Position numbers and translations under genes: made by a program
Shown: positions 26,713 through 34,783 of the stretch, in pieces
Position numbering within the stretch: the stretch's first letter is position 1
Layout of the letters: each line of letters begins with the position of its first letter
Notes under the pieces: model-generated
The model's input: the letters and a program-made list of their open reading frames with translations, nothing else
The model's database searches: none
Told to the model about the DNA's origin: nothing
NCBI GenBank assembly: GCA_021794095.1
Contig: JAJYRN010000012.1
Span: 1 to 64,000 of the forward strand
Source of the DNA: Acidobacteriota bacterium
Lineage (GTDB): Bacteria; Acidobacteriota; Holophagae; Holophagales; Holophagaceae
Direction: 5' to 3'
DNA: 64,000 nt

Positions 26713-27657
26713 TCAGCCGGCGCTGCCCGATTTGAACTGGGCAATGATGTCATCCACGCTGTCCTTGCGGCTGTCCGCTTCCAGGCTGGTGTCGAAGATC
26801 CGGTCCTGGGTGGCGGCGCGACGTTCTCCGAACCCCTGCGCCGCAAGGGCATCGGTGTGGATGTTGAAGATCACCAGCAGCCGGGTGAGTCCCGCCTGGA
26901 ACTGTTTCAGCAACAGGACGACCTTCTCGATCTTCTGGCGAGTGATGTCCTGGAATTGGAGGATGTTCAGGATCTCGAAGGCCTCGTCGCCGACCTGCCG
27001 CATCTGGGCCTTCGCGGGATCCAGATCCGGCTGGGGGCCGGGCCCCTCCATCTGATGGGCGAAAAGGAACTCGACAATTTCCTGGGCCAGCTGGGCACGG
27101 TCCTCGCCACCTGCGGCCCGGTCGAGGAACCCGGCGATGGCATCCTGGAGGGCGGTCGTCCGGGCCCGCTGGGCATTCACCGCGTCGCCGCAGGCGGTGA
27201 CGGACCGCATCGCCTCGTCGCAGGAGGCCATGAGGGTGTCCAGCCGGTTCATGACGCTCTGGGTGGCCTCTTCCGTGTCGCTGGTGATGGCGTCCAGCTG
27301 GGCGGCCAATTCGGGCACCTGGGTGCTCTGGTGCTTCACCGAGGCATCCAGCTGCTGGAGGTTCAGCAGCGTCTGGTTCAGGCTGGAAACCAGGGCGCCC
27401 AGTTCGCCTTTGGCTTCGATGTCAATCTTCTGGTAGACACGGCCATTGGCCATATCCTGGGCGGCCTGGGCCAGCCGGTGGATGCTGGCATCGGCATCGC
27501 CCTGGAGTTCCTGGCGGAGCTCCTGGATCAGCGTCTGGATGCCGTCGAGGCGCTGATCCAGCTGCTTCCGCCGCTGCTGGAATTCGAGCACCATGCTGTC
27601 TTGGCTGGGTCCATCCGGCGCAGACTGCGAGGTCGGCGTTTCTGGGGCATCGGACAT
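26713..27657 (-). CDS. cheZ: CheZ-family CheY-P phosphatase
   Basis: 314 residues on the minus strand, mostly long helices. The CheZ catalytic stretch reads NILQFQDITRQKIEKV, keeping the Asp and the Gln four residues later that attack CheY-phosphate. The C-terminus (KDSVDDIIAQFKSGSAG) resembles the CheY-binding tail of CheZ, which is VDDLLxxLGF in enterics. An N-terminal extension of ~60 residues is unusual. It is the last gene of a pdxJ-DUF4388-cheZ run, away from the main chemotaxis operon. It should shorten the CheY-P lifetime set by CheA. Confidence 0.8.
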   Translation of the reverse strand: MSDAPETPTSQSAPDGPSQDSMVLEFQQRRKQLDQRLDGIQTLIQELRQELQGDADASIHRLAQAAQDMANGRVYQKIDIEAKGELGALVSSLNQTLLNLQQLDASVKHQSTQVPELAAQLDAITSDTEEATQSVMNRLDTLMASCDEAMRSVTACGDAVNAQRARTTALQDAIAGFLDRAAGGEDRAQLAQEIVEFLFAHQMEGPGPQPDLDPAKAQMRQVGDEAFEILNILQFQDITRQKIEKVVLLLKQFQAGLTRLLVIFNIHTDALAAQGFGERRAATQDRIFDTSLEADSRKDSVDDIIAQFKSGSAG

Positions 27658-27687
27658 GGAACCTCCGGATCCGTTGACTTCGGGTGA

Positions 27688-28506
27688 TCAGGGTGCGGGA
27701 CGCACGTGGACATGGCTTCCTTCGGCCAGGTTCCACGCCTGCATGAGTTCGCGGGGGACCGCCACCAGGTGCTCGGGCAGACTGGCGCTGAACTCCACCC
27801 GTTCCACCGCGGGGCCTTCAGGCCAGATCAACCGGAGGTTCCGGATGCCGTGGGAGTAGGGCCCCAGGCGTGTCCAGCGGCTTTCCAGGGCTTTCGGGAG
27901 CTCCAGGCAACCGCCCTTCCGGAAGAGGCTGGTCTTCAGGGGCACGACAGCCACGTGGGCATCCGGTTCCAGGAGGTCCAGACGCCCCGCGTCCTTCAGG
28001 ATGCAGGCGGCCTGCAGGACCGCCACATCGTTCTGGCCGGACACCTTCATCACGTCCTGGAAATCGCGGTAGCCATCAAAGTACGGGAGGATGCGGCGCT
28101 CCTCGGCAAAGATCTTCAGACCCTCAGCCAGGGCGGGAAGGGGCTGGGTGGGCCAGGGGACCACGGTGAGGCGGGGGAACAGGCTGTGGAGGCGCTTGCG
28201 GCTGTCGCTGAGCCGCGCCGAGTCCATCAGCAGATCGGGAACGGTCCGCCGGATGGAAGCGGGCATCTGGATCTGCGTCGAAAGGAATTCAAATTGGCCC
28301 GTACTCCATTCAAGGATCTCGAAGGCGGCTGATTCGCCCCGCTGGGACGGGGTTTCCGCATGGATGACTTCTCCCCGGGAGAAGTAGAGGACGCCGCTGA
28401 TCCGGCCCGAAGATACCTGGAGCATGCCCGTCTTGCGATTGACATGGAGCAGCTGCGCGACATCCATCAAGGAGATGCTCTCCAGGCTGCCCTTCAGGTT
28501 GCTCAT
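27688..28506 (-). CDS. DUF4388 (PATAN) domain regulatory protein
   Basis: 272 residues from ATG 28506 (GGGAGCG upstream); the longer ORF-track start reads into pdxJ. Residues ~1-100 are a DUF4388/PATAN domain (LKGSLESISLMDVAQLLHVN, GVLYFSRGEVIHAE). The rest (~110-270) has no family I recognise but ends in a short beta-rich region (SASLPEHLVAVPRELMQAWN) resembling an AbrB/SpoVT-type fold, which is uncertain. PATAN proteins in Myxococcota and Acidobacteriota are linked to motility and signalling, and here one sits between pdxJ and cheZ. Confidence 0.72.
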   Translation of the reverse strand: MSNLKGSLESISLMDVAQLLHVNRKTGMLQVSSGRISGVLYFSRGEVIHAETPSQRGESAAFEILEWSTGQFEFLSTQIQMPASIRRTVPDLLMDSARLSDSRKRLHSLFPRLTVVPWPTQPLPALAEGLKIFAEERRILPYFDGYRDFQDVMKVSGQNDVAVLQAACILKDAGRLDLLEPDAHVAVVPLKTSLFRKGGCLELPKALESRWTRLGPYSHGIRNLRLIWPEGPAVERVEFSASLPEHLVAVPRELMQAWNLAEGSHVHVRPAP

Positions 28507-28534
28507 CGCGCTCCCATCTGTGTCGGCGGGATGG

Positions 28535-29263
28535 TCATGCCCGGCTCCCGGCGATGGCCGTGCGCATCTCAGCCACTGCCCGTTCGAGACCGACGAAGAT
28601 GGCGCGGCCGATGATGCTATGGCCGATGTTGAGTTCCTCCACCTCGGGGATGGCCGCCACCGGGCCCACATTCGTGAGGCTCAGGCCGTGGCCCGCAAGC
28701 ACACGCAAGCCGAGGCGGCTGGCCATCCGGCCGGCCTCGCGCAGACGGGCCAGCTCCGCCGAAGGATCGGCGGTCATGGGGAGATCCGCGTAGAGTCCGG
28801 TGTTCAACTCCACCGCGTCCGCTTCCAGCTTCGCGGCCATCTTGATCTGGTCGAGCACGGGATCGAGGAACAGGCTCGTGCGGATGTCGGCGGCCCGCAG
28901 CTCCCGGATGATGCCTCGCAGCATGCCCTGGAGGAAGACGGCATCAAGTCCGCCCTGGGTGGTGAGCTCCTCGCGGCTTTCAGGCACCAGGGTCACCCAG
29001 GCGGGCTTCACCGGATTCACGGCGGCCATGGCTTCCGCGGTGGCGGCGCATTCCACATTCAGAGGCACGGCCAGCACCTCCTTGAGGATGTGGAGATCCC
29101 GCTCCTGGATGTGTCTCCGGTCGCCGCGGAGATGGACGGTGATGCCGTCTGCCCCTGCGCCCTGGGCCATCAGAGCAGCGGCGGCGGGTTCGGGCTCATG
29201 CCCCGCACGAGCCTGACGGAGGGTGGCCACATGATCGATGTTGACGCCTAGCCTGGGGTTCAA
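28535..29263 (-). CDS. pdxJ: Pyridoxine 5'-phosphate synthase PdxJ
   Basis: 242 residues on the minus strand. The family start is intact (PRLGVNIDHVATLRQARAG), with ADGITVHLREDRRHIQ-type (here HLRGDRRHI), the conserved Glu in NVECAAT, and the C-terminal GHGLSLTNVGPVAAI and ELNIGHSIIGRAI. It condenses 3-amino-2-oxopropyl phosphate with deoxyxylulose 5-phosphate to make pyridoxine 5'-phosphate (vitamin B6), in the cytosol. A strongly structured element lies 28 nt upstream and could be a leader of this gene. The ribosome site is GGAGCCTCCT-like and weak. Confidence 0.95.
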   Translation of the reverse strand: MNPRLGVNIDHVATLRQARAGHEPEPAAAALMAQGAGADGITVHLRGDRRHIQERDLHILKEVLAVPLNVECAATAEAMAAVNPVKPAWVTLVPESREELTTQGGLDAVFLQGMLRGIIRELRAADIRTSLFLDPVLDQIKMAAKLEADAVELNTGLYADLPMTADPSAELARLREAGRMASRLGLRVLAGHGLSLTNVGPVAAIPEVEELNIGHSIIGRAIFVGLERAVAEMRTAIAGSRA

Positions 29264-29292
29264 GGAGGCTCCGGGGGTTCTTCTAGCAGCTT

Positions 29293-29565
29293 AGGAGCTG
29301 GAGCGGAATAAGCAAAGCCATCGCGCGGGGTGCCGGGCAAGCGAGTCAAGGAGACTGAGGTTCCAGCGGAGCGGGACTCCGTGAACCGAAGCCGACGCAG
29401 GATCGCGCAGCCCGCCACCCCGCGCCCGGAGGGTTGACGCCCATCCGCGCGCCCCGCGGCGTCAGGGCCCTTGAACCATGAACCACATGGCCCTGCGGGC
29501 CCTTCCTTGCGGATGCATCGCGGCTGGGCGTCAACGATGGCATCGATTATTCCGTTCCAGCTCCT
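29293..29565 (+). ncRNA. Candidate structured RNA (three-way junction), family not recognised
   Basis: Complementary segments nest without conflict over 273 nt. P1 pairs 29293-29311 with 29547-29565 (19 bp, including one G-U if plus-strand RNA). P2 pairs GCCATCG 29317-29323 with CGATGGC 29535-29541. Arm A pairs GCGCGGGGTG 29323-29332 with CACCCCGCGC 29416-29425, then GGGC/GCCC, GGTTC/GAACC and CGGAG/CTCCG. Arm B pairs GTTGACGCCCA 29433-29443 with TGGGCGTCAAC 29525-29535, then ATCCGC/GCGGAT and CAGGGCC/GGCCCTG. The arms share single bases at the junction. The single G-U in P1 would be C-A on minus-strand RNA, favouring the plus strand, but a minus-strand pdxJ leader is possible. No RNase P, tmRNA, SRP or 6S core motif seen. 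A MITE-like inverted-repeat element is the other option. Confidence 0.5.
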
Positions 29566-29671
29566 GAACCGACGGGGCTTTAGATCCTCCATCGGCTTTG
29601 GGAGGCTCTTGCATAATGACTAAATGAGAGTTGAAACGTTTATTGCGGGCCACCAGAATGGAGCCATGGAC

Positions 29672-30454
29672 ATGTCCGGATGGCCCCCCGTGCTGTTCCT
29701 GGCCCATGGCGCCCCTACGCTCGCGCTGGATGGCGGGGCCTGGGCGGAGCAGTTGGCCCGGTTGAGCCTCCAGTTGCCGCCCCTCAAAGCCGTGCTGGTC
29801 TGTTCCGCCCATTGGGAAACCCAAGAAGGCTTCCGGGTTGGAGGGGCCGCCCAGCCCCGCACCCTGCACGATTTCGGGGGCTTTCCTGAGCCCCTCTACA
29901 GCCTGCGCTATCCGGCTCCGGGTTCGCCGGAGCTGGCTTCCCGCGTGGTGTCGTTGCTCGGTGAAGCCGGCTTTGAAGCCGCGGTGGGGGCTGACCGGGG
30001 GCTGGATCATGGCGTCTGGGTGCCTCTGTTGCACCTGCTTCCCGAGGCCCGGATTCCGGTGGTGCCCCTCTCCCTGCCACGCCTGCGGGAACCTGGGAGC
30101 TTGTGGGAGGCGGGCCGCGCCCTGGCTCCGCTCCGCGAGGAGGGGGTGCTGATCCTCGGTAGCGGCGGTCTGGTGCACAACCTGGGCCAGCTGGATTGGG
30201 CGGATGCTTCGGCGCCCGAGCCCTGGGCGCAGGCCTTCGAGACCTGGATGCTGGAGCGCCTGGCGGAGGCTCCCGCTCAGGCCATGGACTGGACCCACGC
30301 GCCGGGAGCGGCCACTGCGGTGCCGACTTCGGAGCACCTGGATCCCCTCTGGTTGGCCCTCGGCGCGGCGGGCGGCGCCCCCGCCCAGACCTTTTTCGCG
30401 GGCTGGCAATTCGGCAACCTCAGCCTGCGGTGTCTGTCCTTCGCGCCAGGGTGA
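29672..30454 (+). CDS. DODA-type (class III extradiol) ring-cleaving dioxygenase family protein
   Basis: 260 residues from ATG 29672 (GGAG 8 nt upstream); ATG 29666 and ATG 29624 are alternatives. Metal-binding and active-site residues of the LigB/DODA family are visible: His in LAHGAPTLAL, His in SAHWET, the loop DHGVWVPL, and His in SEHLDPL. Members include 4,5-DOPA dioxygenase and YgiD-type enzymes that bind non-haem iron or zinc. The physiological substrate is unknown. It converges with the SpoIIE-kinase gene, with the 3' ends overlapping by 35 nt. Confidence 0.85.
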   Translation: MSGWPPVLFLAHGAPTLALDGGAWAEQLARLSLQLPPLKAVLVCSAHWETQEGFRVGGAAQPRTLHDFGGFPEPLYSLRYPAPGSPELASRVVSLLGEAGFEAAVGADRGLDHGVWVPLLHLLPEARIPVVPLSLPRLREPGSLWEAGRALAPLREEGVLILGSGGLVHNLGQLDWADASAPEPWAQAFETWMLERLAEAPAQAMDWTHAPGAATAVPTSEHLDPLWLALGAAGGAPAQTFFAGWQFGNLSLRCLSFAPG

Positions 30455-32753
30455 ACCGGATGCGGTTGCCCGCCGCATTGAAGGTCAGTTCCCGGGACAG
30501 GGCCTTCAGCAGGGCGAGGCCTCGGCCGGGAGGCGCGCCGGCGCCGCCGGGCTGGGACTGTTCCCAACTCTGCCAGTCGAAGCCCGGTCCGGGGTCTTCC
30601 ACCGTCACGACCACGTCCTGAACCGGGCCGCTGGGCAGGGTCCAGAGCTGGATTTCCAGGTGCACGCTGCCCCCCGGGAGGGCAGCGAGGTGCAGTTTCC
30701 GGATGGCTTCATAGGCCTCGAAGCCCAGGGGTTTCAGGGCTGGATCCAGGTGGAGCACCCCATGGTCCACCGCGTTATGCAGGGCTTCGCTGAGGGTGAG
30801 GGCCAGGACCTGTTCCAGGGAGCCGGACACACCCCGGGCGGCCAGCAGGCGCACCACCTCGGGCACCAGGTCCCGCACGGCGATGCGTCCCGGCTGGAAG
30901 TCCAGGGCCAGGGCCAGGGACTCGTCCCGCTCGATGGAGGCCAGGCCGGAGGCCTCCGGTGCGGCTGGTACAGTCAGGCCGACCGGTTCAGGCACCTCCC
31001 AGAGGGCCCAGGAGACATCGTCGTGCTGCTCCCGGTTTTCGATGGCCAGGGCCAGGGTTTCGCGGATGGCATCGCGGTGCACCTCGAGTGGGGCTCCGTC
31101 CAGTCCCTGGAAGAGGCGGGTTTCGGCTTCGGTGCCGGGGAACAGATCCAGCACCCCGTCGGTGAAGGCCAGCAGCCTGCTGCCGGGTGGGACAGCCACG
31201 GTCTCGACCTCCGGGGCCTGGCCCCCCACGCGGATGCCGGCGGGCAGGTTGCGGCTCGGGAAGCGCCGCCGCCCGGCGCCCGGGAGGCTCAGGATGGCAT
31301 CCGGCAGGCCGGCGTTGAGCAGGGACAGGACGCCATTGCGCAGATCCAGGCGGATCAGGAACAGGCACAGGAAGCGGTCCACGGGCATGAGCTGGTGGAT
31401 GCGCTGGTTGATTTCCCGGTAGATCGTTTCCAGGGGCACATCGCGGCGGGCCATGGTGAGAAAGGCCTGGATCGCCGGCAAGGTGGAAATGCCCGCCGTG
31501 AGTCCGTGGCCGGTGGCATCGCAGAGCAGGCCGAAATGAAGGCCTCCCGGGCCCTGCCGGTAGGTGCAGGCATCGCCGTTGATCCGCTCCGTGCGAAGGG
31601 TCTCCATGTGGAAATGGCTGGGGAGGGCGGCCAGGCCGGGCTCCACCAGCCGCTGGAGCACGTGCTTGGCCAGCGCCAGTTCCTGATCGTTCCGGGCGCG
31701 GGCCTCCTGGATGGTTGCGGCCTTCTGGTCCAGGCGGGTCATCAGGCCGTTGAAGGCATCTACCAGGATGCGGGTCTCGTCGTGGGCCCGCGTGAGGATG
31801 GTCCGCTGGCCCGGCGGCCGGTCCGCCGCGTCTTCCAACTGGCGGGTGAAGGCCTCCAGGTTGCGGGTGAGGCCGTGGGACAGGAGCCAGGTCAGGGCCA
31901 GGGCCACCAGCATGGCAAGCGCGCTGCTGGCCTGGAGGATGCGGCGCAGGCGGAGGATGGGCGCGTGGGTCGCGGCTTCGGGGATGGACGCCACCACCAC
32001 CCAGGGGACGGTGGCCAAGCGCCGGTGGGTGGTCAGGGGAGGGGCGCCCGTGGAACGGGGTGGCGAGGCGCCCAGGAGGGTGTGCCCTGTCCCATCCTCC
32101 AGGGTCACATACCCGCCGCCCATCAGCCGCTCCTGGACCAGGGCGCCGAGGAAGGCGTCGTGGGCCAGATCCAGCCTCCCCGCCAGGATGAGGCGGGTCT
32201 GCCCATCGGGGCCCAGGCAGGGGGCGGCCATCACGACGGCGGCGGTGCCACCGGGGCCCAGCTGGAACGTTCTGGAGATCCCGGGGTGGCGCGCGACTGC
32301 CACCTGCCGGAAGAAAGCTTCGAGGCGTCCAGTGGCGGGTGCAGGAAGGTCCTCAGACTGGGAGGCGACGATGCGGCCATCGGGCCGGGCCAGGTAGGAG
32401 CCCGACGGAAAGAGGGCGCGGAGTACATCCCGATGCTCCAGCCACTGCCGGGCCGTGCGGCCCTGGGCCGGGAGCCGGTCCGGGCAGCTCTGGGCCGCCG
32501 AGGCCAGGGCCTCCAGGCAGGTGCTGAACGTCGCATCCACGGTCTGGGCCAGCAGGCTGACCAGATGCTGCTGCTGGGCCTCCACCTGCCGGCGCTCGGT
32601 GGCGTTGAAGGCCCGCATGGCCGCCCAGCCCCCGGCGGCCAGGAGCAGGGCGATGCTAATTCCGAACGCCAGGAAGATGCGGATCTGGAGGCTGAGGAAA
32701 CGGGCGCCAGGGGCCTTTCGCGCGGTGTTGGCGCCCACGTCCGGAAGGTTCAT
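30420..32753 (-). CDS. Membrane SpoIIE-type phosphatase fused to an anti-sigma-type (RsbW-like) kinase
   Basis: 777 residues on the minus strand. TM1 at ~24-45 (IFLAFGISIALLLAAG), a periplasmic dCache-like domain, TM2 near 285 (SSALAMLVALALTWLL), HAMP, then the PP2C/SpoIIE domain at ~350-560 with metal Asp motifs LLCDATGHGL, LAFTDGVLD and QHDDVSWAL. A HATPase_c_2 domain follows (~620-777) with N-box LSEALHNAVDHG and VEDPGPGFDW, so both catalytic halves look intact. It could dephosphorylate and rephosphorylate STAS proteins; one STAS gene lies directly upstream (1 nt apart). Confidence 0.88.
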   Translation of the reverse strand: MNLPDVGANTARKAPGARFLSLQIRIFLAFGISIALLLAAGGWAAMRAFNATERRQVEAQQQHLVSLLAQTVDATFSTCLEALASAAQSCPDRLPAQGRTARQWLEHRDVLRALFPSGSYLARPDGRIVASQSEDLPAPATGRLEAFFRQVAVARHPGISRTFQLGPGGTAAVVMAAPCLGPDGQTRLILAGRLDLAHDAFLGALVQERLMGGGYVTLEDGTGHTLLGASPPRSTGAPPLTTHRRLATVPWVVVASIPEAATHAPILRLRRILQASSALAMLVALALTWLLSHGLTRNLEAFTRQLEDAADRPPGQRTILTRAHDETRILVDAFNGLMTRLDQKAATIQEARARNDQELALAKHVLQRLVEPGLAALPSHFHMETLRTERINGDACTYRQGPGGLHFGLLCDATGHGLTAGISTLPAIQAFLTMARRDVPLETIYREINQRIHQLMPVDRFLCLFLIRLDLRNGVLSLLNAGLPDAILSLPGAGRRRFPSRNLPAGIRVGGQAPEVETVAVPPGSRLLAFTDGVLDLFPGTEAETRLFQGLDGAPLEVHRDAIRETLALAIENREQHDDVSWALWEVPEPVGLTVPAAPEASGLASIERDESLALALDFQPGRIAVRDLVPEVVRLLAARGVSGSLEQVLALTLSEALHNAVDHGVLHLDPALKPLGFEAYEAIRKLHLAALPGGSVHLEIQLWTLPSGPVQDVVVTVEDPGPGFDWQSWEQSQPGGAGAPPGRGLALLKALSRELTFNAAGNRIRFTLARRTDTAG

Positions 32754-32754
32754 C

Positions 32755-33066
32755 TCACCCTTCCCGGATCTCGAACAGCTTTCCGAACTGCACCACCTGG
32801 AGAATGGTCATGACGGTCGGGGATGGCCGGCTGAGGATCACCTTCTGGCCCTTGGCTTCGGCGCGTTCCCGGATCAGGAGCAGCATGCCCAGAGCCGCGG
32901 AATCCATGTAGCTTACGGCCGAGAGATCCAGGGTGATCGCAGAAAGGCCAGGGGTTTCGAGCAGGCCCGCGGTGGCGGTCTTGAAGGCGCTGTGGGCCTC
33001 GAAGGTGAAGGTGCCCTCCATGCGGAGGACGCCAGGCTGAGCATCGGAGTGGATGAGGAGGGTCAT
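32755..33066 (-). CDS. STAS-domain anti-anti-sigma-factor-like protein
   Basis: 103 residues on the minus strand, one nucleotide before the SpoIIE-kinase gene. The STAS fold is clear (GTFTFEAHSAFKTA; AITLDLSAVSYMDSAALGMLLL). The serine in YMDSAAL sits at the phospho-acceptor position of SpoIIAA/RsbV. It is therefore a probable substrate of the adjacent kinase and phosphatase. It lies 20 nt after cheB, so it is co-transcribed with chemotaxis genes. Confidence 0.88.
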   Translation of the reverse strand: MTLLIHSDAQPGVLRMEGTFTFEAHSAFKTATAGLLETPGLSAITLDLSAVSYMDSAALGMLLLIRERAEAKGQKVILSRPSPTVMTILQVVQFGKLFEIREG

Positions 33067-33086
33067 GGCGTGTCCTGGGAGCAGGG

Positions 33087-34139
33087 TCAGGGTTCGGTGG
33101 ACCAGGCGAGCATGTGGCGGGCCAGGGCGGCCAATGGGACTTGCTGAACCACGGCGCCCCGGAGCCAGGCCATCTTGGGCATGCCATACACCACGGAGGA
33201 GGCTTCATCCTGCCCCAGGGTGTGCGCGCCGGCTTTCCGCATCTGGAAGAGGCCCTCGGCGCCATCATCGCCCATCCCCGTCAGGATGATGCCCAGGGCT
33301 TTGCTCCGGCAGGTTTCGGCGGCGGATTCGAACAGCACATTGGCGGAGGGGCGGTGGCGGGAGACGGGCGGGCCCTCCACCAGGCGCGCCGCCAATCCCG
33401 GGGGGTGCCGCTCCACCCGGAGGTGGTAACCGCTTGGCGCGAGGTAGATGGTGCCGGTCTGGAGGGGCTCGCCATCCTCCGCCAGCTTGACCCGGGGCGC
33501 GCTGAGGCGGTCCAGACGCGCGGCGAAGGCCTCCGTGAAGCCTGGCAGCATGTGCTGGACCACAGCGATCGGGGGCAGGCCCGCAGGCAGGGCCTGGAAG
33601 ATCTCGCGCAGGGCTTCCGTCCCCCCTGTGCTGGAGCCGATGGCGATGAGCTGGCGGCCCGGGGCCAGGCGCACCGGAGCCTGGGGTGGGGGCAGGGCGG
33701 CCGGAGGGGGCGCCGGCCGAACCGACAGCGCGGCCTGGGCGGCAGCGTATACCGCCTCGGCGATCTCTGGTCCCATGGCCTCGAGCCCCTGGAGCGGATC
33801 CACCTCGGGCTTGCCGATGACATCCACTGCGCCCAGAGCCAGCGCGTCCAGCGCCGTGGCCGTGCCCTTGGCAGTCAGGCTCGACACCATGACAACGGGC
33901 AGGGGGTGGGCCTTCTGGAGCTTGCCCAGGAAGGTCAGCCCATCCATGCGCGGCATTTCCACATCGAGGGTCAGCACATCAGGCGCCAGGGCCTTGATCT
34001 TCTCGCGGGCATCGTAGGGATCCGTGGCGGTACCCACCACCTCCAGGCCCGGGTGGCGCTCCAGGATGAGGCTCATGACCCGCCGGATGAGGGCGCTGTC
34101 GTCCACCACAAGGACCCGTTTGCGCCGGGGCGGCATCAT
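33087..34139 (-). CDS. cheB: Chemotaxis protein-glutamate methylesterase CheB
   Basis: 350 residues on the minus strand. The receiver domain occupies ~8-125 (LVVDDSALIRRVM; phospho-Asp in LTLDVEMPRMDG). A Pro/Ala linker follows, then the methylesterase at ~165-345 with catalytic Ser (AIGSSTGGTEAL), His (VVQHMLPGF) and Asp (LTGMGDDGAEG). It removes methyl groups from (and deamidates) receptors, balancing CheR. Its start overlaps the cheD stop by 4 nt. Confidence 0.95.
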   Translation of the reverse strand: MMPPRRKRVLVVDDSALIRRVMSLILERHPGLEVVGTATDPYDAREKIKALAPDVLTLDVEMPRMDGLTFLGKLQKAHPLPVVMVSSLTAKGTATALDALALGAVDVIGKPEVDPLQGLEAMGPEIAEAVYAAAQAALSVRPAPPPAALPPPQAPVRLAPGRQLIAIGSSTGGTEALREIFQALPAGLPPIAVVQHMLPGFTEAFAARLDRLSAPRVKLAEDGEPLQTGTIYLAPSGYHLRVERHPPGLAARLVEGPPVSRHRPSANVLFESAAETCRSKALGIILTGMGDDGAEGLFQMRKAGAHTLGQDEASSVVYGMPKMAWLRGAVVQQVPLAALARHMLAWSTEP

Positions 34140-34783
34140 GTGAACAACTCCACGTCAGAGCCTGCCGCGCCCTGGGCCACCCGCTGCAGGTACGAGGCCT
34201 CACGTTCGATGAGGGTCCGGTTGTGCACCTGATCCAGGCGTTTCACCAGCACCTGGCCGCTGTGGGGGAAGAAGTAGACCTTCCGGGGGTAGGTGCCGCC
34301 GAGATCTTCGCTCCAGAGCGGGATGCCCTCCTGCTGGAGGTACGTCCTCACGAACAGGATGTTCTGGCTGCCCACGTCGGTGAGGCCCTCCATCACTTTA
34401 CCGCCGCCGAAGGCCTTGGCCACCAGGCGGTCCCGCTGGGCGCCCAGGTGCAGCAGGTCATTGATGAGGTATTCCATGGCCGCCGCGCCGTAGCGGGCCG
34501 CGAAGAACACATCCGGATCCGGGGCGTGCCGGCTGAGGGGCAGCATGAAGTGGTTCATGCCGCCGACCATGGCCACGGGATCCAGGATGCAGGCGGCCAC
34601 ACAACTGCCCAGGACGGTGACGATGACCTCGTCCGTGCGGGTGGCGTAGAACTCTCCCGGCAGGATCTTCATAGCCTGGCGCTGGAAATGGCGGTCGAAG
34701 TAGGTGGAGGCCTGCCCCTCCAGCCGGGTGGTGGATCGCCGATGCAAGGGGGGATCGGGGCGGGTGGCGGGAGCGGGACTCAC
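34136..34783 (-). CDS. cheD: Chemoreceptor glutamine deamidase CheD
   Basis: 215 residues on the minus strand. The catalytic Cys is in VTVLGSCVAACI and the His in GGMNHFMLP, with the AFGGGKVMEGL region also conserved. It deamidates glutamines on receptors and may bind CheC-type phosphatases. The N-terminus carries ~35 extra basic residues. The C-terminus ends GSDVELFT, similar to the last residues of the soluble receptor in this operon (GDVDLF). It overlaps both cheR and cheB by 4 nt. Confidence 0.93.
   Translation of the reverse strand: MSPAPATRPDPPLHRRSTTRLEGQASTYFDRHFQRQAMKILPGEFYATRTDEVIVTVLGSCVAACILDPVAMVGGMNHFMLPLSRHAPDPDVFFAARYGAAAMEYLINDLLHLGAQRDRLVAKAFGGGKVMEGLTDVGSQNILFVRTYLQQEGIPLWSEDLGGTYPRKVYFFPHSGQVLVKRLDQVHNRTLIEREASYLQRVAQGAAGSDVELFT

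Noticed and set aside
30204-32813. 869-residue plus-strand ORF
   Set aside because: Antisense to the SpoIIE-phosphatase/kinase gene, Gly/Gln/Arg-rich shadow translation with no recognisable domain.
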